46,459 bases of DNA. Origin: Bacteroidaceae bacterium (lineage in GTDB: Bacteria > Bacteroidota > Bacteroidia > Bacteroidales > Bacteroidaceae). The number at the start of each line of letters is the position of its first letter. Position 1 is the stretch's first letter. The translations under genes were made by a program, and so were the position numbers. This document shows positions 28,579-37,773 of this stretch, piece by piece. Where the stretch lies: NCBI GenBank assembly GCA_017548165.1, contig JAFYMW010000004.1:1-46459 (forward strand). Direction: 5' to 3'. The notes under the pieces are model-generated. The model searched no databases. It was not told where the DNA came from and saw only the letters and a program-made list of their open reading frames with translations.

Positions 28579-30864
28579 TCACTCCACATCATAATACATC
28601 ACAGCAGACTTGTATTCCTGTTTTGCAAGCAGGTATGCCTGTAGCTCACGCAATCTTTTACGAACCTCAGCCATATTTGCCTCAAGTTCTATCTTCAGGC
28701 ACACTTTTCTTATATACATCGTCTGCACCCTTGCCACTGCTGGCATATCGGGTCCGAGAACTCTATGGCCAAATACCATCCTCAGTATCTTTGCCAATTC
28801 CTCAGCCATATGCTCAAGAACATTCTCGTCCCTGTGCTTCATATACACATATACCAGTCTGCACAACGGAGGATAGTTAAACATCCTTCTCTCCTCCATC
28901 TGTTCCGTAAACATGGCCTTATAATCCGCCCTCACCACCTGTTGCACTGTAGACTGTGAAGCATCGTGAACCTGTAGCACCACCTTGCCCACCCTATTTT
29001 CTTCACTACTTACAGAACGTCCAGCCCTGCCAGCCACTTGAGTCATCATCTGGAAGGCCCTCTCATAACTCCTGAAATCTGGTTGGTTCAGCATAGTGCT
29101 TGCATTGAGAATGCCTACCACGGTTACCTTTCTAAAATCCAGTCCCTTGGTCACCATCTGCGTTCCTATCAGAATATCTGTTTCTCCCTTTTGAAAACCC
29201 TTTATCAGCGACTCATAGGCACTGCGGCTACGTGTGGTATCCAAATCCATACGCGCTACCCTGGCCTCTGGGAAAATATTTTTTAGTACATCCTCTATTC
29301 TCTCTGTACCATATCCTTTGCTGCTAAGATTATCACCATCGCACTGTGGGCAACGATGTGGCACTGGTGTAGAATACGAACAATAGTGGCAAACCAATTG
29401 ATTATTCCTCTTATGATGAGTCAATGCCACGTCGCAATGCGGACACTGAGGAGTCCAACCGCACACCTGGCATTCCACCACAGGTGCAAAACCACGTCTG
29501 TTCTGAAACAGTATCACCTGTTCTTTACGTTCCAATGCCTCCCTTATCTCCCTGAGGAGCAAAGGAGAAAATGGTCCACTCATCAACTTCTTTCGTTTCT
29601 CCTCAGCAATATCAACAACCTCTATCTCCGGCATCGCCACATTACCATACCTTGTTGTCAGAGACACATAGGCATATTTTCCCTGTATGGCATTGTAATA
29701 CGTTTCCAGCGATGGTGTTGCCGTTCCCAACAGAGTCTTGGCGCCAGCCAACTTTGCCATCACCAGGGCAACATTCCTAGCATGATACCTTGGAGCAGGC
29801 TCCGTCTGTTTGAAACTATTTTCATGCTCCTCGTCTATGATTACCAGTCCAAGATTCCTAAACGGCAGGAGCACACTACTTCTCACACCAACGATAATAT
29901 CATAAGGCTGGTCAGAAACCTGCTTTCTATATACCTCCACACGTTCTGCATCGGTATAACGGCTATGATATACTCCCAACCTGTCACCAAAAACCTTCCG
30001 CAGACGATCTGTCAACTGGCTTGTCAGCACTATCTCTGGCAACATATACAACACCTGCTTGCCCTCCTTCAATGCCTCTGCTATCAGGTGTATGTATATC
30101 TCTGTCTTACCACTTGATGTCACACCATGCAACAGACACACCTCCTTTTGTTGCCACGCACCACTTATAGCATCCCTTGCCACTTGTTGTGCCTGCGACA
30201 ACGGTTGTATTATCAATTCTGCAGGAATCTGTCCTGTGGGGATTCTATCAACAAGAACCTCATACTCCTCCAGCAATCCCCTATCGCACACAGCCTTCAA
30301 TATGGTCGAAGAACACCCCGCCGCCTTCAGCAGTTCCTCCTTTGTTATTTCCTTCAGAATCTGAGGATTCTTCAAAGTCAAAGCTGCCCCCAGTCCCGTC
30401 AGCTCAATATATTTCAACATCAACAATTGCTGCTTCGGAGCAACCTTCATTGTTGATAGAACAGCATTCAGCTTGAAGGGATCGAAATATTCCTCTGTTA
30501 TACGCACACAGTCTATAGTCCTCGGTCTGTAGCGTACCACACCATCCTTCTCCTTCAATCCGGAAGGAATGGCGGCCTTATACACCTCTCCCAAGGTACA
30601 CATATAGTATTCTGCCACCCACTGCCACAATTTCAGCTGATTCGGCAGGAGCATAACCTCCTCCTCCAGCACAGCAAGGATGTCCTTGGTCTGATATGCA
30701 GGTTTTTCCTCATGCAAACGTGTCACCAGCGCAGCATACTGCTTCTTGGCGCCAAAGGGCACATTCACACGGCAACCCACCTGAACCTTTTGGCTCAAGT
30801 GGGTTGGTACGCTGTATGTAAAAACTCCCTCTAAAGGAAGCGGGACTATGCAATCTGCATACAT
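28579..30864 (-). CDS. priA: Primosomal replication restart helicase PriA
   Basis: 3'-5' DNA helicase that reloads the replisome at stalled forks and D-loops. The length is 761 residues, complete. An N-terminal fork-binding domain starts MYADCIVPLPLEGVFTYSVP. The helicase has Walker A GVTSSGKT (247-254) and the Walker B box DEEH (344-347). A zinc-binding insertion with paired cysteines follows (CQVCGW, CPHC, CHYC, CPQC), and motifs V-VI contain GTQMVTKGLDF and QVAGRAGR. The C-terminal domain ends KSAVMYYDVE, so the frame is whole. It follows the outer-membrane protein gene by 17 nt on the same strand and is convergent with the 7TM-HD gene. Confidence 0.96.
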   Translation of the reverse strand: MYADCIVPLPLEGVFTYSVPTHLSQKVQVGCRVNVPFGAKKQYAALVTRLHEEKPAYQTKDILAVLEEEVMLLPNQLKLWQWVAEYYMCTLGEVYKAAIPSGLKEKDGVVRYRPRTIDCVRITEEYFDPFKLNAVLSTMKVAPKQQLLMLKYIELTGLGAALTLKNPQILKEITKEELLKAAGCSSTILKAVCDRGLLEEYEVLVDRIPTGQIPAELIIQPLSQAQQVARDAISGAWQQKEVCLLHGVTSSGKTEIYIHLIAEALKEGKQVLYMLPEIVLTSQLTDRLRKVFGDRLGVYHSRYTDAERVEVYRKQVSDQPYDIIVGVRSSVLLPFRNLGLVIIDEEHENSFKQTEPAPRYHARNVALVMAKLAGAKTLLGTATPSLETYYNAIQGKYAYVSLTTRYGNVAMPEIEVVDIAEEKRKKLMSGPFSPLLLREIREALERKEQVILFQNRRGFAPVVECQVCGWTPQCPHCDVALTHHKRNNQLVCHYCSYSTPVPHRCPQCDGDNLSSKGYGTERIEDVLKNIFPEARVARMDLDTTRSRSAYESLIKGFQKGETDILIGTQMVTKGLDFRKVTVVGILNASTMLNQPDFRSYERAFQMMTQVAGRAGRSVSSEENRVGKVVLQVHDASQSTVQQVVRADYKAMFTEQMEERRMFNYPPLCRLVYVYMKHRDENVLEHMAEELAKILRMVFGHRVLGPDMPAVARVQTMYIRKVCLKIELEANMAEVRKRLRELQAYLLAKQEYKSAVMYYDVE

Positions 30865-30881
30865 ATTATATATTTATATTA

Positions 30882-31451
30882 TCAGAAGAAATAAGCCAAA
30901 CGCACCTTGGCGGTCTTCTGCTTTGCTAAGAAATCTTCCAAACCAGGGAAGCTAAACTCCGAAGAATTAGATACAGGGAATGTATAAGACACACCTACTT
31001 GAAGATGATTAGCTATTTCCACACCACCACCAAGGTTCCATCCCCAAGTAGAACGAGAAGTAGCTGCACTCATGCAATAATTATACTGAGGACCTGTTGC
31101 CAAATAAATTGACAACACTTTCAATATTCCAAAAGTATAGCGAAGATTCACAGGAATTTCCAAATAGGACAAACGCTGTGTATGTGGTGTTCCGCCCTTC
31201 TGCACATTAGCACTATTCATACTATAGAGCAAAGCTGCATCAGCACCAAAACCCAACAAAGGCACATTTACCTTTACTTTGGGACCAATGAAGAAACCAG
31301 CACGATTGCTACTCTCCAAATCTGAAGATTTAAAACTCAGGCTGTTGAAATTCATACCGCCTTCAACACCCCAATTAAACAATTTCTCTGTCTGAGCCGA
31401 CATTGATGCTGCAAAAAGTACAGCCACAAGCGATAGTAAAATTTTCTTCAT
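30882..31451 (-). CDS. Outer membrane beta-barrel protein (PorT/OMP_b-brl-like)
   Basis: Predicted outer-membrane barrel of 189 residues with a signal peptide (MKKILLSLVAVLFAASMSAQ). Alternating hydrophobic beta-strands include WGVEGGMNFNSLSF, GFFIGPKVKVNVPLLGFGADA and VNLRYTFGILKVLSIYLATGP. It ends with an aromatic residue (RLAYFF), typical of barrels inserted by Bam. The family is broad and the function unknown. Its place between gldN and priA raises the possibility of a link to the T9SS, since PorT and PorP are barrels too, but this is only context. No clear promoter is seen; the heptamer array of copy 3 lies upstream. Confidence 0.8.
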   Translation of the reverse strand: MKKILLSLVAVLFAASMSAQTEKLFNWGVEGGMNFNSLSFKSSDLESSNRAGFFIGPKVKVNVPLLGFGADAALLYSMNSANVQKGGTPHTQRLSYLEIPVNLRYTFGILKVLSIYLATGPQYNYCMSAATSRSTWGWNLGGGVEIANHLQVGVSYTFPVSNSSEFSFPGLEDFLAKQKTAKVRLAYFF

Positions 31452-31546
31452 ACTCTTTTTAATTTAAGATTAATATTATATTTCTCCCCCCCACTCTTAA
31501 TATTCAATGTTTAAATACTCTTATAGCTCTGCGTTCCTCCAATCTC

Positions 31547-31609
31547 CGCTAAACGCTCATCCGCTCACCGCTAAACGTTAAACGCTAAACGTTAAACGCT
31601 AAACGCTTA
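31547..31609. repeat. Heptamer-like intergenic repeat array, copy 3 (most regular)
   Basis: The clearest example in the window. From 31547 the units read CGCTAAA, CGCTCATC, CGCTCAC, CGCTAAA, CGTTAAA, CGCTAAA, CGTTAAA, CGCTAAA and CGCTTAC, mostly with an exact 7-nt period. The last unit runs into the gldN stop codon (31607-31609). There is no coding sense and no unique spacers, so it is not a CRISPR array. Confidence 0.75.
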
Positions 31610-32692
31610 CCTCCTCTGCCTTCTCACCGACACACGTGCAGCACCAGGACCCGAACTGGAGGAACTTGTAGGTTTGGCGGCTTTCACCTTGGTAGAAGCG
31701 GCTTTCTCTGTGCCACGACGTGAAGATACGGTTGTCTTTTTCTTCGTCTTAGTTCCTTCCTTAGCCAATCTTATGCTATCTTCACGAGCCGCCTTGATAC
31801 TATCCTCATGGCTCATGTGTCCCCAGACTTTCTCTTCAAAATCAACGATTTCCTTCTCGATACGTTTCTGTTCCTTCGTCATTGCCGAATCAGTAGTGCA
31901 ATAATTTGCCAGAGCCTTACCCTGAAGATTGTTGGTCTTGTATATCTTACCATCATATCTGTTCATCGTGAAGAAATCGTCGGCAGTCATATTGTTTACA
32001 TTGTTAAGGTTGCTTGCCATCATAGGCAACTTGCTCAACCATGGCGCAATCTCGTCATAGTTCAACCAGAACAAAGGATATGGAGTCGCCTCACCACCAA
32101 AGTCATCAGCGCCACGCATCAACACAGGACAAATTGCAGTTACCTTAGTAGCAAAAGTTCCTGTTCTCTGATCCAGATACACACTCTCCTTGATATAATA
32201 ACGAGTCACTTCTGCCGATGGCACATCATTGTTTTCCACATGGATTTTGCCATCCTTTTCCTCGTAAAAGATGCTATAACGGTCCAACACCTCACGCACC
32301 TCCATCTTATCATTCTTCTCGAAGCTCTCCACACCATTCAAGTTGTACTTATATGCATCCACCCTGCCCGTGAGCATCAAACGAAAAACATAGGTAAACA
32401 GATTCACCTGTCTTCCAATGGGTTCCACAGGGTAATATAGAGGAGCATTGGCATCCATTGTCAAATCCAGTGTGCGGTAAACATCACGTCGCCAAGCCAC
32501 ATCCTCGGGCATTGTCTGCTTCACAGGAAACAACAAGGCAGCTCTGTCTGTTCCCTGCTGTGTTGTACCGGCACGATTCTGTGCCCCCTGCTGTGCCACA
32601 GCATTACTTGTTGTTGAGCGACGCTTGGCAGGCTGTGCCATCACTACAGTAGCAAGCCCTATCATTGTCACTATAAGAAACAATCGTTTCAT
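31607..32692 (-). CDS. gldN: Type IX secretion system ring protein GldN/PorN
   Basis: Periplasmic partner of the lipoprotein GldK; the two form the large ring under the outer membrane in the T9SS. The length is 361 residues with a signal peptide (MKRLFLIVTMIGLATVVMAQ). The GldN core is about residues 55-290, with WRRDVYRTLDLTMDANAPLYYP and the region LFWLNYDEIAPWL. The C-terminal tail (about 310-361) is rich in Lys, Arg, Ser and Thr and ends VSVRRQRR. It is the last gene of porP-gldKLMN, 28 nt after gldM, and its stop codon is embedded in a heptamer repeat array. Confidence 0.93.
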   Translation of the reverse strand: MKRLFLIVTMIGLATVVMAQPAKRRSTTSNAVAQQGAQNRAGTTQQGTDRAALLFPVKQTMPEDVAWRRDVYRTLDLTMDANAPLYYPVEPIGRQVNLFTYVFRLMLTGRVDAYKYNLNGVESFEKNDKMEVREVLDRYSIFYEEKDGKIHVENNDVPSAEVTRYYIKESVYLDQRTGTFATKVTAICPVLMRGADDFGGEATPYPLFWLNYDEIAPWLSKLPMMASNLNNVNNMTADDFFTMNRYDGKIYKTNNLQGKALANYCTTDSAMTKEQKRIEKEIVDFEEKVWGHMSHEDSIKAAREDSIRLAKEGTKTKKKTTVSSRRGTEKAASTKVKAAKPTSSSSSGPGAARVSVRRQRR

Positions 32693-32720
32693 ATTATATC
32701 TATTATAATTTTCTACACTA

Positions 32721-34274
32721 TCAGTTCACTATCACCTCCAAGGCTCCATTCAATGTTCTCTCTATTCCATCCGGACCCTGTGCCTTGATATTTGTTATGA
32801 AGAAGCGTTTGCCTCTTGACAATCCACGCATCATATTCTTCTGTCGGTCGGTAAATTCTGCACTGCTGCTCACTTCTGGCACAGCATTACCCAAATTATC
32901 AAAGAAGACAGTCTCAAAACCTTTCACTCTGAAAGGAATGTTCAACAGACCATCGTCTATTGCAGCACCTATTCCCGAAGCATCAATCAAGTTCTTCTTG
33001 CTTATCTTACCACCCTTGAAATGAGCATCACCAGCAGGAATATAAGCTGTTGGGTCAGGCAATTTACGCACTCTGTAACTAAACTTGCCCATCACCTGTG
33101 TACGTCCTTCCTGTCGTGCAGAAACGGTAAACTCGGCAGTCCCCCCAACGTTTGTTGGCACGGCGATATATTTTCCAGGAGCTGTCTGCTTCAGTGTGCC
33201 ACCAGTCATTGACAGACTTACCTGATTTGTAGAAACACCAGGCACACTCACACTGATGGGATTGTCATAACCTGCATAAAGCACATTCATGATATCGGCA
33301 CTCAATGTGGCACTCGGAGCCACTACGGTGTATTCTTGTTGGAAGTCACGCTTTACCACCTTGCCCTCTCCGTCCAGCATCTCGATATGTCCCTTCAAGG
33401 TATAGTCACCAGTACGAGTGCATATCATCTCATACATACCATTGGCATCGTCTATCTTCGTGTCGCCTATGTAAATGACAGGATGACGTGTGGTATCCAC
33501 AGCAGCCATTATTATCTGTGCAGAAAATTTACCACCCTGTACCACGGTACGACTGCTTGGAATAACATAGGCATTCAAACGGTTCACCCTGATATCCTTC
33601 ACATCAATATTGGTAACCAAATCGTTAAGTACCTGTCCCTCAGCATATCTGATATCGTTCTGCAGTTTGGTCAGTAGCGTCACTGCTGCAGCCGTGGGCA
33701 TCGACTCGAACATGTATTCCTGCCAGTTCTTACCCATTATTTTTGCCTCTATAGGCACATCGGTATTCAGATTGCTCTTTACCAATTCACGCTGCACCTC
33801 ATCTGCTAGCATTCCCACAATACGACCTCTATAACTCTCAATAGCATCGTGCAGTTCCTGTCCCCTGCCTATAGCTGGAGCAAGCATTACCTGTGTCGCA
33901 GCCTCCAAATCCTCTTTTCGCTTGATATTGCGCACATCAGCATCCTTGCCATCAGTCTTCTTGACGATTTCCACCTTCAAGTCCTCCAGCAAGGTATACA
34001 ACGAATCCGTCATGCCACGCACTTCCTGAGCTTTGACATACCATACCTTTACCTTGGTAGGATTGGCACTGTACTGCTGCTCAAAGCGCTTGTACAATTC
34101 ATCATTCACACGCGCCGAGTTCTCTGTGCTCAATGTCAGTTTCTCGTCCACTATTTCAAAACCCTTCAGTACATCACTGCTGACATTCAAAGCCAACATG
34201 GCCATCAGCACGACGTACATTAGATTTATCATTTTCTGACGAGGCGATATCTTTTTCTTGACTATCTTTCCCAT
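32721..34274 (-). CDS. gldM: Type IX secretion/gliding motor protein GldM/PorM
   Basis: Inner-membrane motor subunit with a long periplasmic arm; with GldL it turns proton-motive force into movement that drives the T9SS. The length is 517 residues. A short cytoplasmic start MGKIVKKKISPRQKMINLMY leads to one membrane helix (about 14-32, VVLMAMLALNVSSDVLKGFE). Four periplasmic domains follow, with GldM hallmarks such as VPGVSTNQVSLSMTGGTLKQ and the C-terminal KGFETVFFDNLGNAVPEVSS. The length matches the family. It lies 33 nt after gldL and 28 nt before gldN. Confidence 0.95.
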   Translation of the reverse strand: MGKIVKKKISPRQKMINLMYVVLMAMLALNVSSDVLKGFEIVDEKLTLSTENSARVNDELYKRFEQQYSANPTKVKVWYVKAQEVRGMTDSLYTLLEDLKVEIVKKTDGKDADVRNIKRKEDLEAATQVMLAPAIGRGQELHDAIESYRGRIVGMLADEVQRELVKSNLNTDVPIEAKIMGKNWQEYMFESMPTAAAVTLLTKLQNDIRYAEGQVLNDLVTNIDVKDIRVNRLNAYVIPSSRTVVQGGKFSAQIIMAAVDTTRHPVIYIGDTKIDDANGMYEMICTRTGDYTLKGHIEMLDGEGKVVKRDFQQEYTVVAPSATLSADIMNVLYAGYDNPISVSVPGVSTNQVSLSMTGGTLKQTAPGKYIAVPTNVGGTAEFTVSARQEGRTQVMGKFSYRVRKLPDPTAYIPAGDAHFKGGKISKKNLIDASGIGAAIDDGLLNIPFRVKGFETVFFDNLGNAVPEVSSSAEFTDRQKNMMRGLSRGKRFFITNIKAQGPDGIERTLNGALEVIVN

Positions 34275-34307
34275 GATATCATTTCTCTGCGGTTAGACAC
34301 AGGGTAT

Positions 34308-35126
34308 TCACTTCTCGGCAGAGGCAGCTGGAGCTGCTGGAGCGGCACCTGTCATACCCATATTCACTGTCAAAGCCTGAATCATACGGGCATATACCTT
34401 GTTCAGTTCTTCTATCTGACCTGCCATCTTGCGTGTCTGCTCGTCGATATGCTCTATAGTGCTCACCTGTTTGCTTACGTTGCGTAATTGCAGTTCATAA
34501 ACAGTAGCAATACCTGTTAGCGTGCGATTCAGGTTCTCCATCTCCTCGCTATCGGTACTCATTCGAGCCACCTGAGTCTTCACTCTCGCCAACACCTCGG
34601 TCAATTCTGTCAATTCTTCTGCATAATTCTTTACAGCCGCCTCTACTGCTGCAGGGTCTGTGGCTCTAATCTGTGCAGGGTCTGCAGAAGCATTGCCCTT
34701 AAGTTGTGCCAATGCCAACTGTGCCTCGGCAGCAGCCTGTCCTGCACTTGCCAGACTGGCAGCAGCGGCACTCAATGCAGCACCCTGTGCCAAGGCTTCA
34801 GAATCAAGAGGTTGTGCTGGTTGTATGCCTTGCACCTGAGCACCACCAAGCACCACTGGCTGTACAGGCACAGCACCCTGATACTGAACAGGCTGTTGTG
34901 CTGGTTCCTCAACTTTATCAGTAACTCTCTCAAAACCAGAGAGGACAAACACAAGCACCTCGGTTCCCATACCCACAAAGAGCATGGTGTTAGCACCTGG
35001 CAGGTGAGTCAGTTTAAACAGAGTACCAAGGATAACAATTGCAGCACCCCAACTGTATGCATATTGCATAAAGGTCTGACCTGCCATAGTGTCCATCCAT
35101 TTTTGGATTTTATATATGATAAACAT
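34308..35126 (-). CDS. gldL: Type IX secretion/gliding motor protein GldL/PorL
   Basis: Inner-membrane partner of GldM in the proton-driven T9SS motor. The length is 272 residues. Two membrane helices at about 21-41 and 46-65 (MQYAYSWGAAIVILGTLFKL, then NTMLFVGMGTEVLVFVLSGF) carry the conserved GTEV/GMGxE-type glutamate near residue 56. The cytoplasmic part is a Gln/Pro/Ala-rich linker (about 72-150), then coiled coil (about 165-255) and an Ala-rich tail. The linker is longer and lower in complexity than I expect for the family. It lies 38 nt after gldK. Confidence 0.92.
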   Translation of the reverse strand: MFIIYKIQKWMDTMAGQTFMQYAYSWGAAIVILGTLFKLTHLPGANTMLFVGMGTEVLVFVLSGFERVTDKVEEPAQQPVQYQGAVPVQPVVLGGAQVQGIQPAQPLDSEALAQGAALSAAAASLASAGQAAAEAQLALAQLKGNASADPAQIRATDPAAVEAAVKNYAEELTELTEVLARVKTQVARMSTDSEEMENLNRTLTGIATVYELQLRNVSKQVSTIEHIDEQTRKMAGQIEELNKVYARMIQALTVNMGMTGAAPAAPAASAEK

Positions 35127-35164
35127 GATATTGTATTTTGAATGGTTAAACTTATATTACTTAT

Positions 35165-36616
35165 TTATTTCTTCACACGCGCATTGTCCACAACCATGCT
35201 TCTCACGCAACGGAAGCCAACATAACTGCGGGGCTGGTTCTGATATTCATAGCTACGCCATGCCGAACGTATCATACTCTCGGGATCTTTCCACGAGCCA
35301 CCACGAACCGACTTTTTCTTCAATCTATAAGGGTCCTCCAATGCAGCATTGTACTTCAGTTCCGGATTCATATCGCTCATAGCCTCAACACCAGCTTCGG
35401 TGTAGACAGTACTGGTCCATTCTGCCACATTTCCTGCCATATCATACAGACCGCTGGAATTAGCGCTGAATATACCACACTGCGATGTTATCAAACTACC
35501 ATCCTTGGTATAATTACCACGGTCGGGCTTGAAGTTGGCATAGAAACATCCCTTGTCGCTCTTAACCTCCTTGGTTTCCCAAGGGAATGCATTACCCTCT
35601 TTGCCACGCGCTGCATATTCCCACTCAACCTCTGTCGGCAGACGATAGCGCTGCAAGTGCTTGGCATAGGCACCCATACCCACATTCATCATATCCGTGC
35701 GCCATGCACAGAAAGCATTGGCCTGCTCCCAGCTCACTCCCACAACGGGATAGTCGTCGTAGGCCGAATGAGAGAAATACAACTTCATATACCTCTCATT
35801 ATCAGCATTATCAAAATCATTTACCCAACATGTGGTATCGGGATAAACATTAACAATGTAAGTATTCAGGAAATCCCATGGACCACTCAATGGACGAGTT
35901 ATCGTCTGGCGCACTATCTTGCCATCATCATCCACCCATGCTGTATCCTTGGATATCATCACCACCTCATTTTCATCCACCACATTATCGGTATTCAAGT
36001 CCCTCTGCTTGGGATCAAGGCGATACTTACGCTTTGCGGCCATAGCATAGTCATAGATTTCGTAACGATAGTTCAACTGACTTGCATCCAGCATTTTTGT
36101 ACCATCTATGGGATGAACCACATACATACTCTCTATGGCACGCAACTCGTCCTCTGTGGCTCTACGCAAGGAAGGTATAGGTTTTGCCCAATTGAGATGA
36201 GGTGTCACAGGCTCTCCGTACTTATCCTCTTCTATCTTGTATGTCTCATCACCGCCATAAGCAGGATCTGCCAAACGCTCACGGATGATACTGTCTCGCA
36301 CCCAGAAAACAAACTGTCTGTACTTGGCATTGCTCACCTCGTACTGATCCATCCAGAAGCCATCCACACTGATGTCTCTACGCGGAAAAGCTACACCCCA
36401 CAAGGTATCATTCTCTTCCAGACCTATCTTCAAGCTGCCTCTATTCACAGCCACCATGCCAAAAGGCGCAGTTTCGCCAACCGATGTGCCCCTTACGCCC
36501 ACCAGTTCACTTCCATTGGCCATGGCATTGCTTTTTGTTCCCATACAACCTGTCATTGTCAGCACCAGCACTGCCAGCACCGCAATCAAAGTCAAGGAAT
36601 TCTTTGTTTTTATCAT
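35165..36616 (-). CDS. gldK: Type IX secretion lipoprotein GldK/PorK
   Basis: Outer-membrane lipoprotein that forms the T9SS ring with GldN. The length is 483 residues with a lipobox LTMTGC (Cys24). The body is a formylglycine-generating-enzyme/sulfatase-modifying-factor fold. It includes VAVNRGSLKIG, the block YPVVGVSWEQANAFCAWRTD, YRLPTEVEWEYAARG, and the end RGGSWKDPESMIRSAWRSYE followed by RSYVGFRCVR. As in other GldK proteins the fold is structural, and I do not see the two catalytic cysteines of true FGE. It follows porP across a 142-nt gap holding repeat copy 4 and starts the gldKLMN core. Confidence 0.94.
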   Translation of the reverse strand: MIKTKNSLTLIAVLAVLVLTMTGCMGTKSNAMANGSELVGVRGTSVGETAPFGMVAVNRGSLKIGLEENDTLWGVAFPRRDISVDGFWMDQYEVSNAKYRQFVFWVRDSIIRERLADPAYGGDETYKIEEDKYGEPVTPHLNWAKPIPSLRRATEDELRAIESMYVVHPIDGTKMLDASQLNYRYEIYDYAMAAKRKYRLDPKQRDLNTDNVVDENEVVMISKDTAWVDDDGKIVRQTITRPLSGPWDFLNTYIVNVYPDTTCWVNDFDNADNERYMKLYFSHSAYDDYPVVGVSWEQANAFCAWRTDMMNVGMGAYAKHLQRYRLPTEVEWEYAARGKEGNAFPWETKEVKSDKGCFYANFKPDRGNYTKDGSLITSQCGIFSANSSGLYDMAGNVAEWTSTVYTEAGVEAMSDMNPELKYNAALEDPYRLKKKSVRGGSWKDPESMIRSAWRSYEYQNQPRSYVGFRCVRSMVVDNARVKK

Positions 36617-36680
36617 ATAGTATGTTTCGTTTTATTCTATCTCAAATTCAAGCCATTACGCTCCCTCACTCACCATCAAA

Positions 36681-36750
36681 CGTTTTCCGATTTCACCTTT
36701 CCGATTTCCGATTCCCGATTTCCGTTCATCAATATCGCTCAACGTTTTCA
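36681..36750. repeat. Heptamer-like intergenic repeat array, copy 4
   Basis: Units CGTTTTC, CGATTTCACCTTTC, CGATTTC, CGATTCC, CGATTTC, CGTTCATCAATAT, CGCTCAA and CGTTTTC in the gap between porP and gldK. The CGTTCATCAATATCGCTCA segment is nearly identical to CGTTCACCAATATCGCTCA in copy 6 at 41008, which shows shared ancestry rather than chance composition. Confidence 0.7.
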
Positions 36751-36758
36751 TTCCCTCC

Positions 36759-37718
36759 TCACAGCCACCTTACCGATTGGTGTGTGTTCTTACCTTTTTT
36801 CACAAGGTTCAGTTCCATTTCATAACTTATACTCAGTTCATGAGAACCATTCTGCACTGCTATACCACCGGTGTACATTTCGTAGCTATATCCGAAATTT
36901 ACTCCATGATATGTGAATCCCAGCAACAATGCTACACTAACCATAGGACTATAGTTCAAACCAGCATACATTTTGCCTTTTTCGCCATCGTAGCACATAC
37001 GTGCCGATACATCAGCTCTCCAATTGCGCATATCTGTACGAAACATTGCTGCCGTTCTCAGCGAGAATTCCGGGATTCTGAACTTCAGCCTGTGCCCACC
37101 TGTGGCATATATCGTTGGCGAACTCTTAACCTGGAACTCCTTCTCCGCGCCCATGGAGATTGTTGGCGATAACAGATGTGTCACCGACACTCCGGCATAC
37201 CACAAATCTCTTCTCTCGAACCTTATGCCACAGTCCAGGTCAAAGCCAAAACCATCAACAGACGATGTCGGCACATATTCATCCGAACTACCCTCGCCCA
37301 ACTCCACATCAGCACCATTAAAGGAAGTAGACACCAAAGCTGGTCTTACACCGATGCTCAGAACGTTTTTCTTACCCAAAGGGTGATGATAGGCATACTG
37401 AATCCACATCTTTTTGTTGGCAAACAGACCTATCTTGTCGTTCATAAAACCGGCACCTAAACCATGTCTCTCAGCCTTTGGCATGAAGAACATGGGCAAG
37501 TCACCCTGCACCAGCATAGTCTGGGCAGCATCCTCAAAACCAAGCATCTCCATTCGGAAGGCACCCTTTATATCCAAGGTCGCCATCCGTCCCGCCGCTG
37601 CAGGATTATAGAAGCTCTGGAAATTCCAGAAGTTTGTAAAGGCCACGTCGTCCTGTGCCACAGCGCACATACGCGATGCAATCATCACAAGTATCAACAA
37701 CAGCCTTTTCATCACCAT
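36759..37718 (-). CDS. porP: PorP/SprF family type IX secretion outer-membrane protein
   Basis: Outer-membrane barrel of the PorP/SprF family; PorP binds the peptidoglycan-linked PorE and the GldK/GldN ring, and SprF-like members help particular cargo. The length is 319 residues, with MKRLLLILVMIASRMCAVAQ as signal peptide (start at 37718 or the in-frame ATG at 37712). The hallmark NFQSFYNPAAAG (about 33-44) is followed by beta-strands with HGLGAGFMNDKIG. Position first in porP-gldK-gldL-gldM-gldN supports PorP rather than an SprF paralogue. Its leader region holds the inverted repeat at 37774-37815. Confidence 0.93.
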   Translation of the reverse strand: MVMKRLLLILVMIASRMCAVAQDDVAFTNFWNFQSFYNPAAAGRMATLDIKGAFRMEMLGFEDAAQTMLVQGDLPMFFMPKAERHGLGAGFMNDKIGLFANKKMWIQYAYHHPLGKKNVLSIGVRPALVSTSFNGADVELGEGSSDEYVPTSSVDGFGFDLDCGIRFERRDLWYAGVSVTHLLSPTISMGAEKEFQVKSSPTIYATGGHRLKFRIPEFSLRTAAMFRTDMRNWRADVSARMCYDGEKGKMYAGLNYSPMVSVALLLGFTYHGVNFGYSYEMYTGGIAVQNGSHELSISYEMELNLVKKGKNTHQSVRWL

Positions 37719-37773
37719 ATATAACGTCGTACTATATTATAATATTGTATAGACACATCATTTTTATGTACAA

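Noticed and set aside
31547-31609. Tandem repeats as a CRISPR array
   Set aside because: Units are 7 nt with no unique spacers of 25-40 nt, and there are no cas genes in the window.
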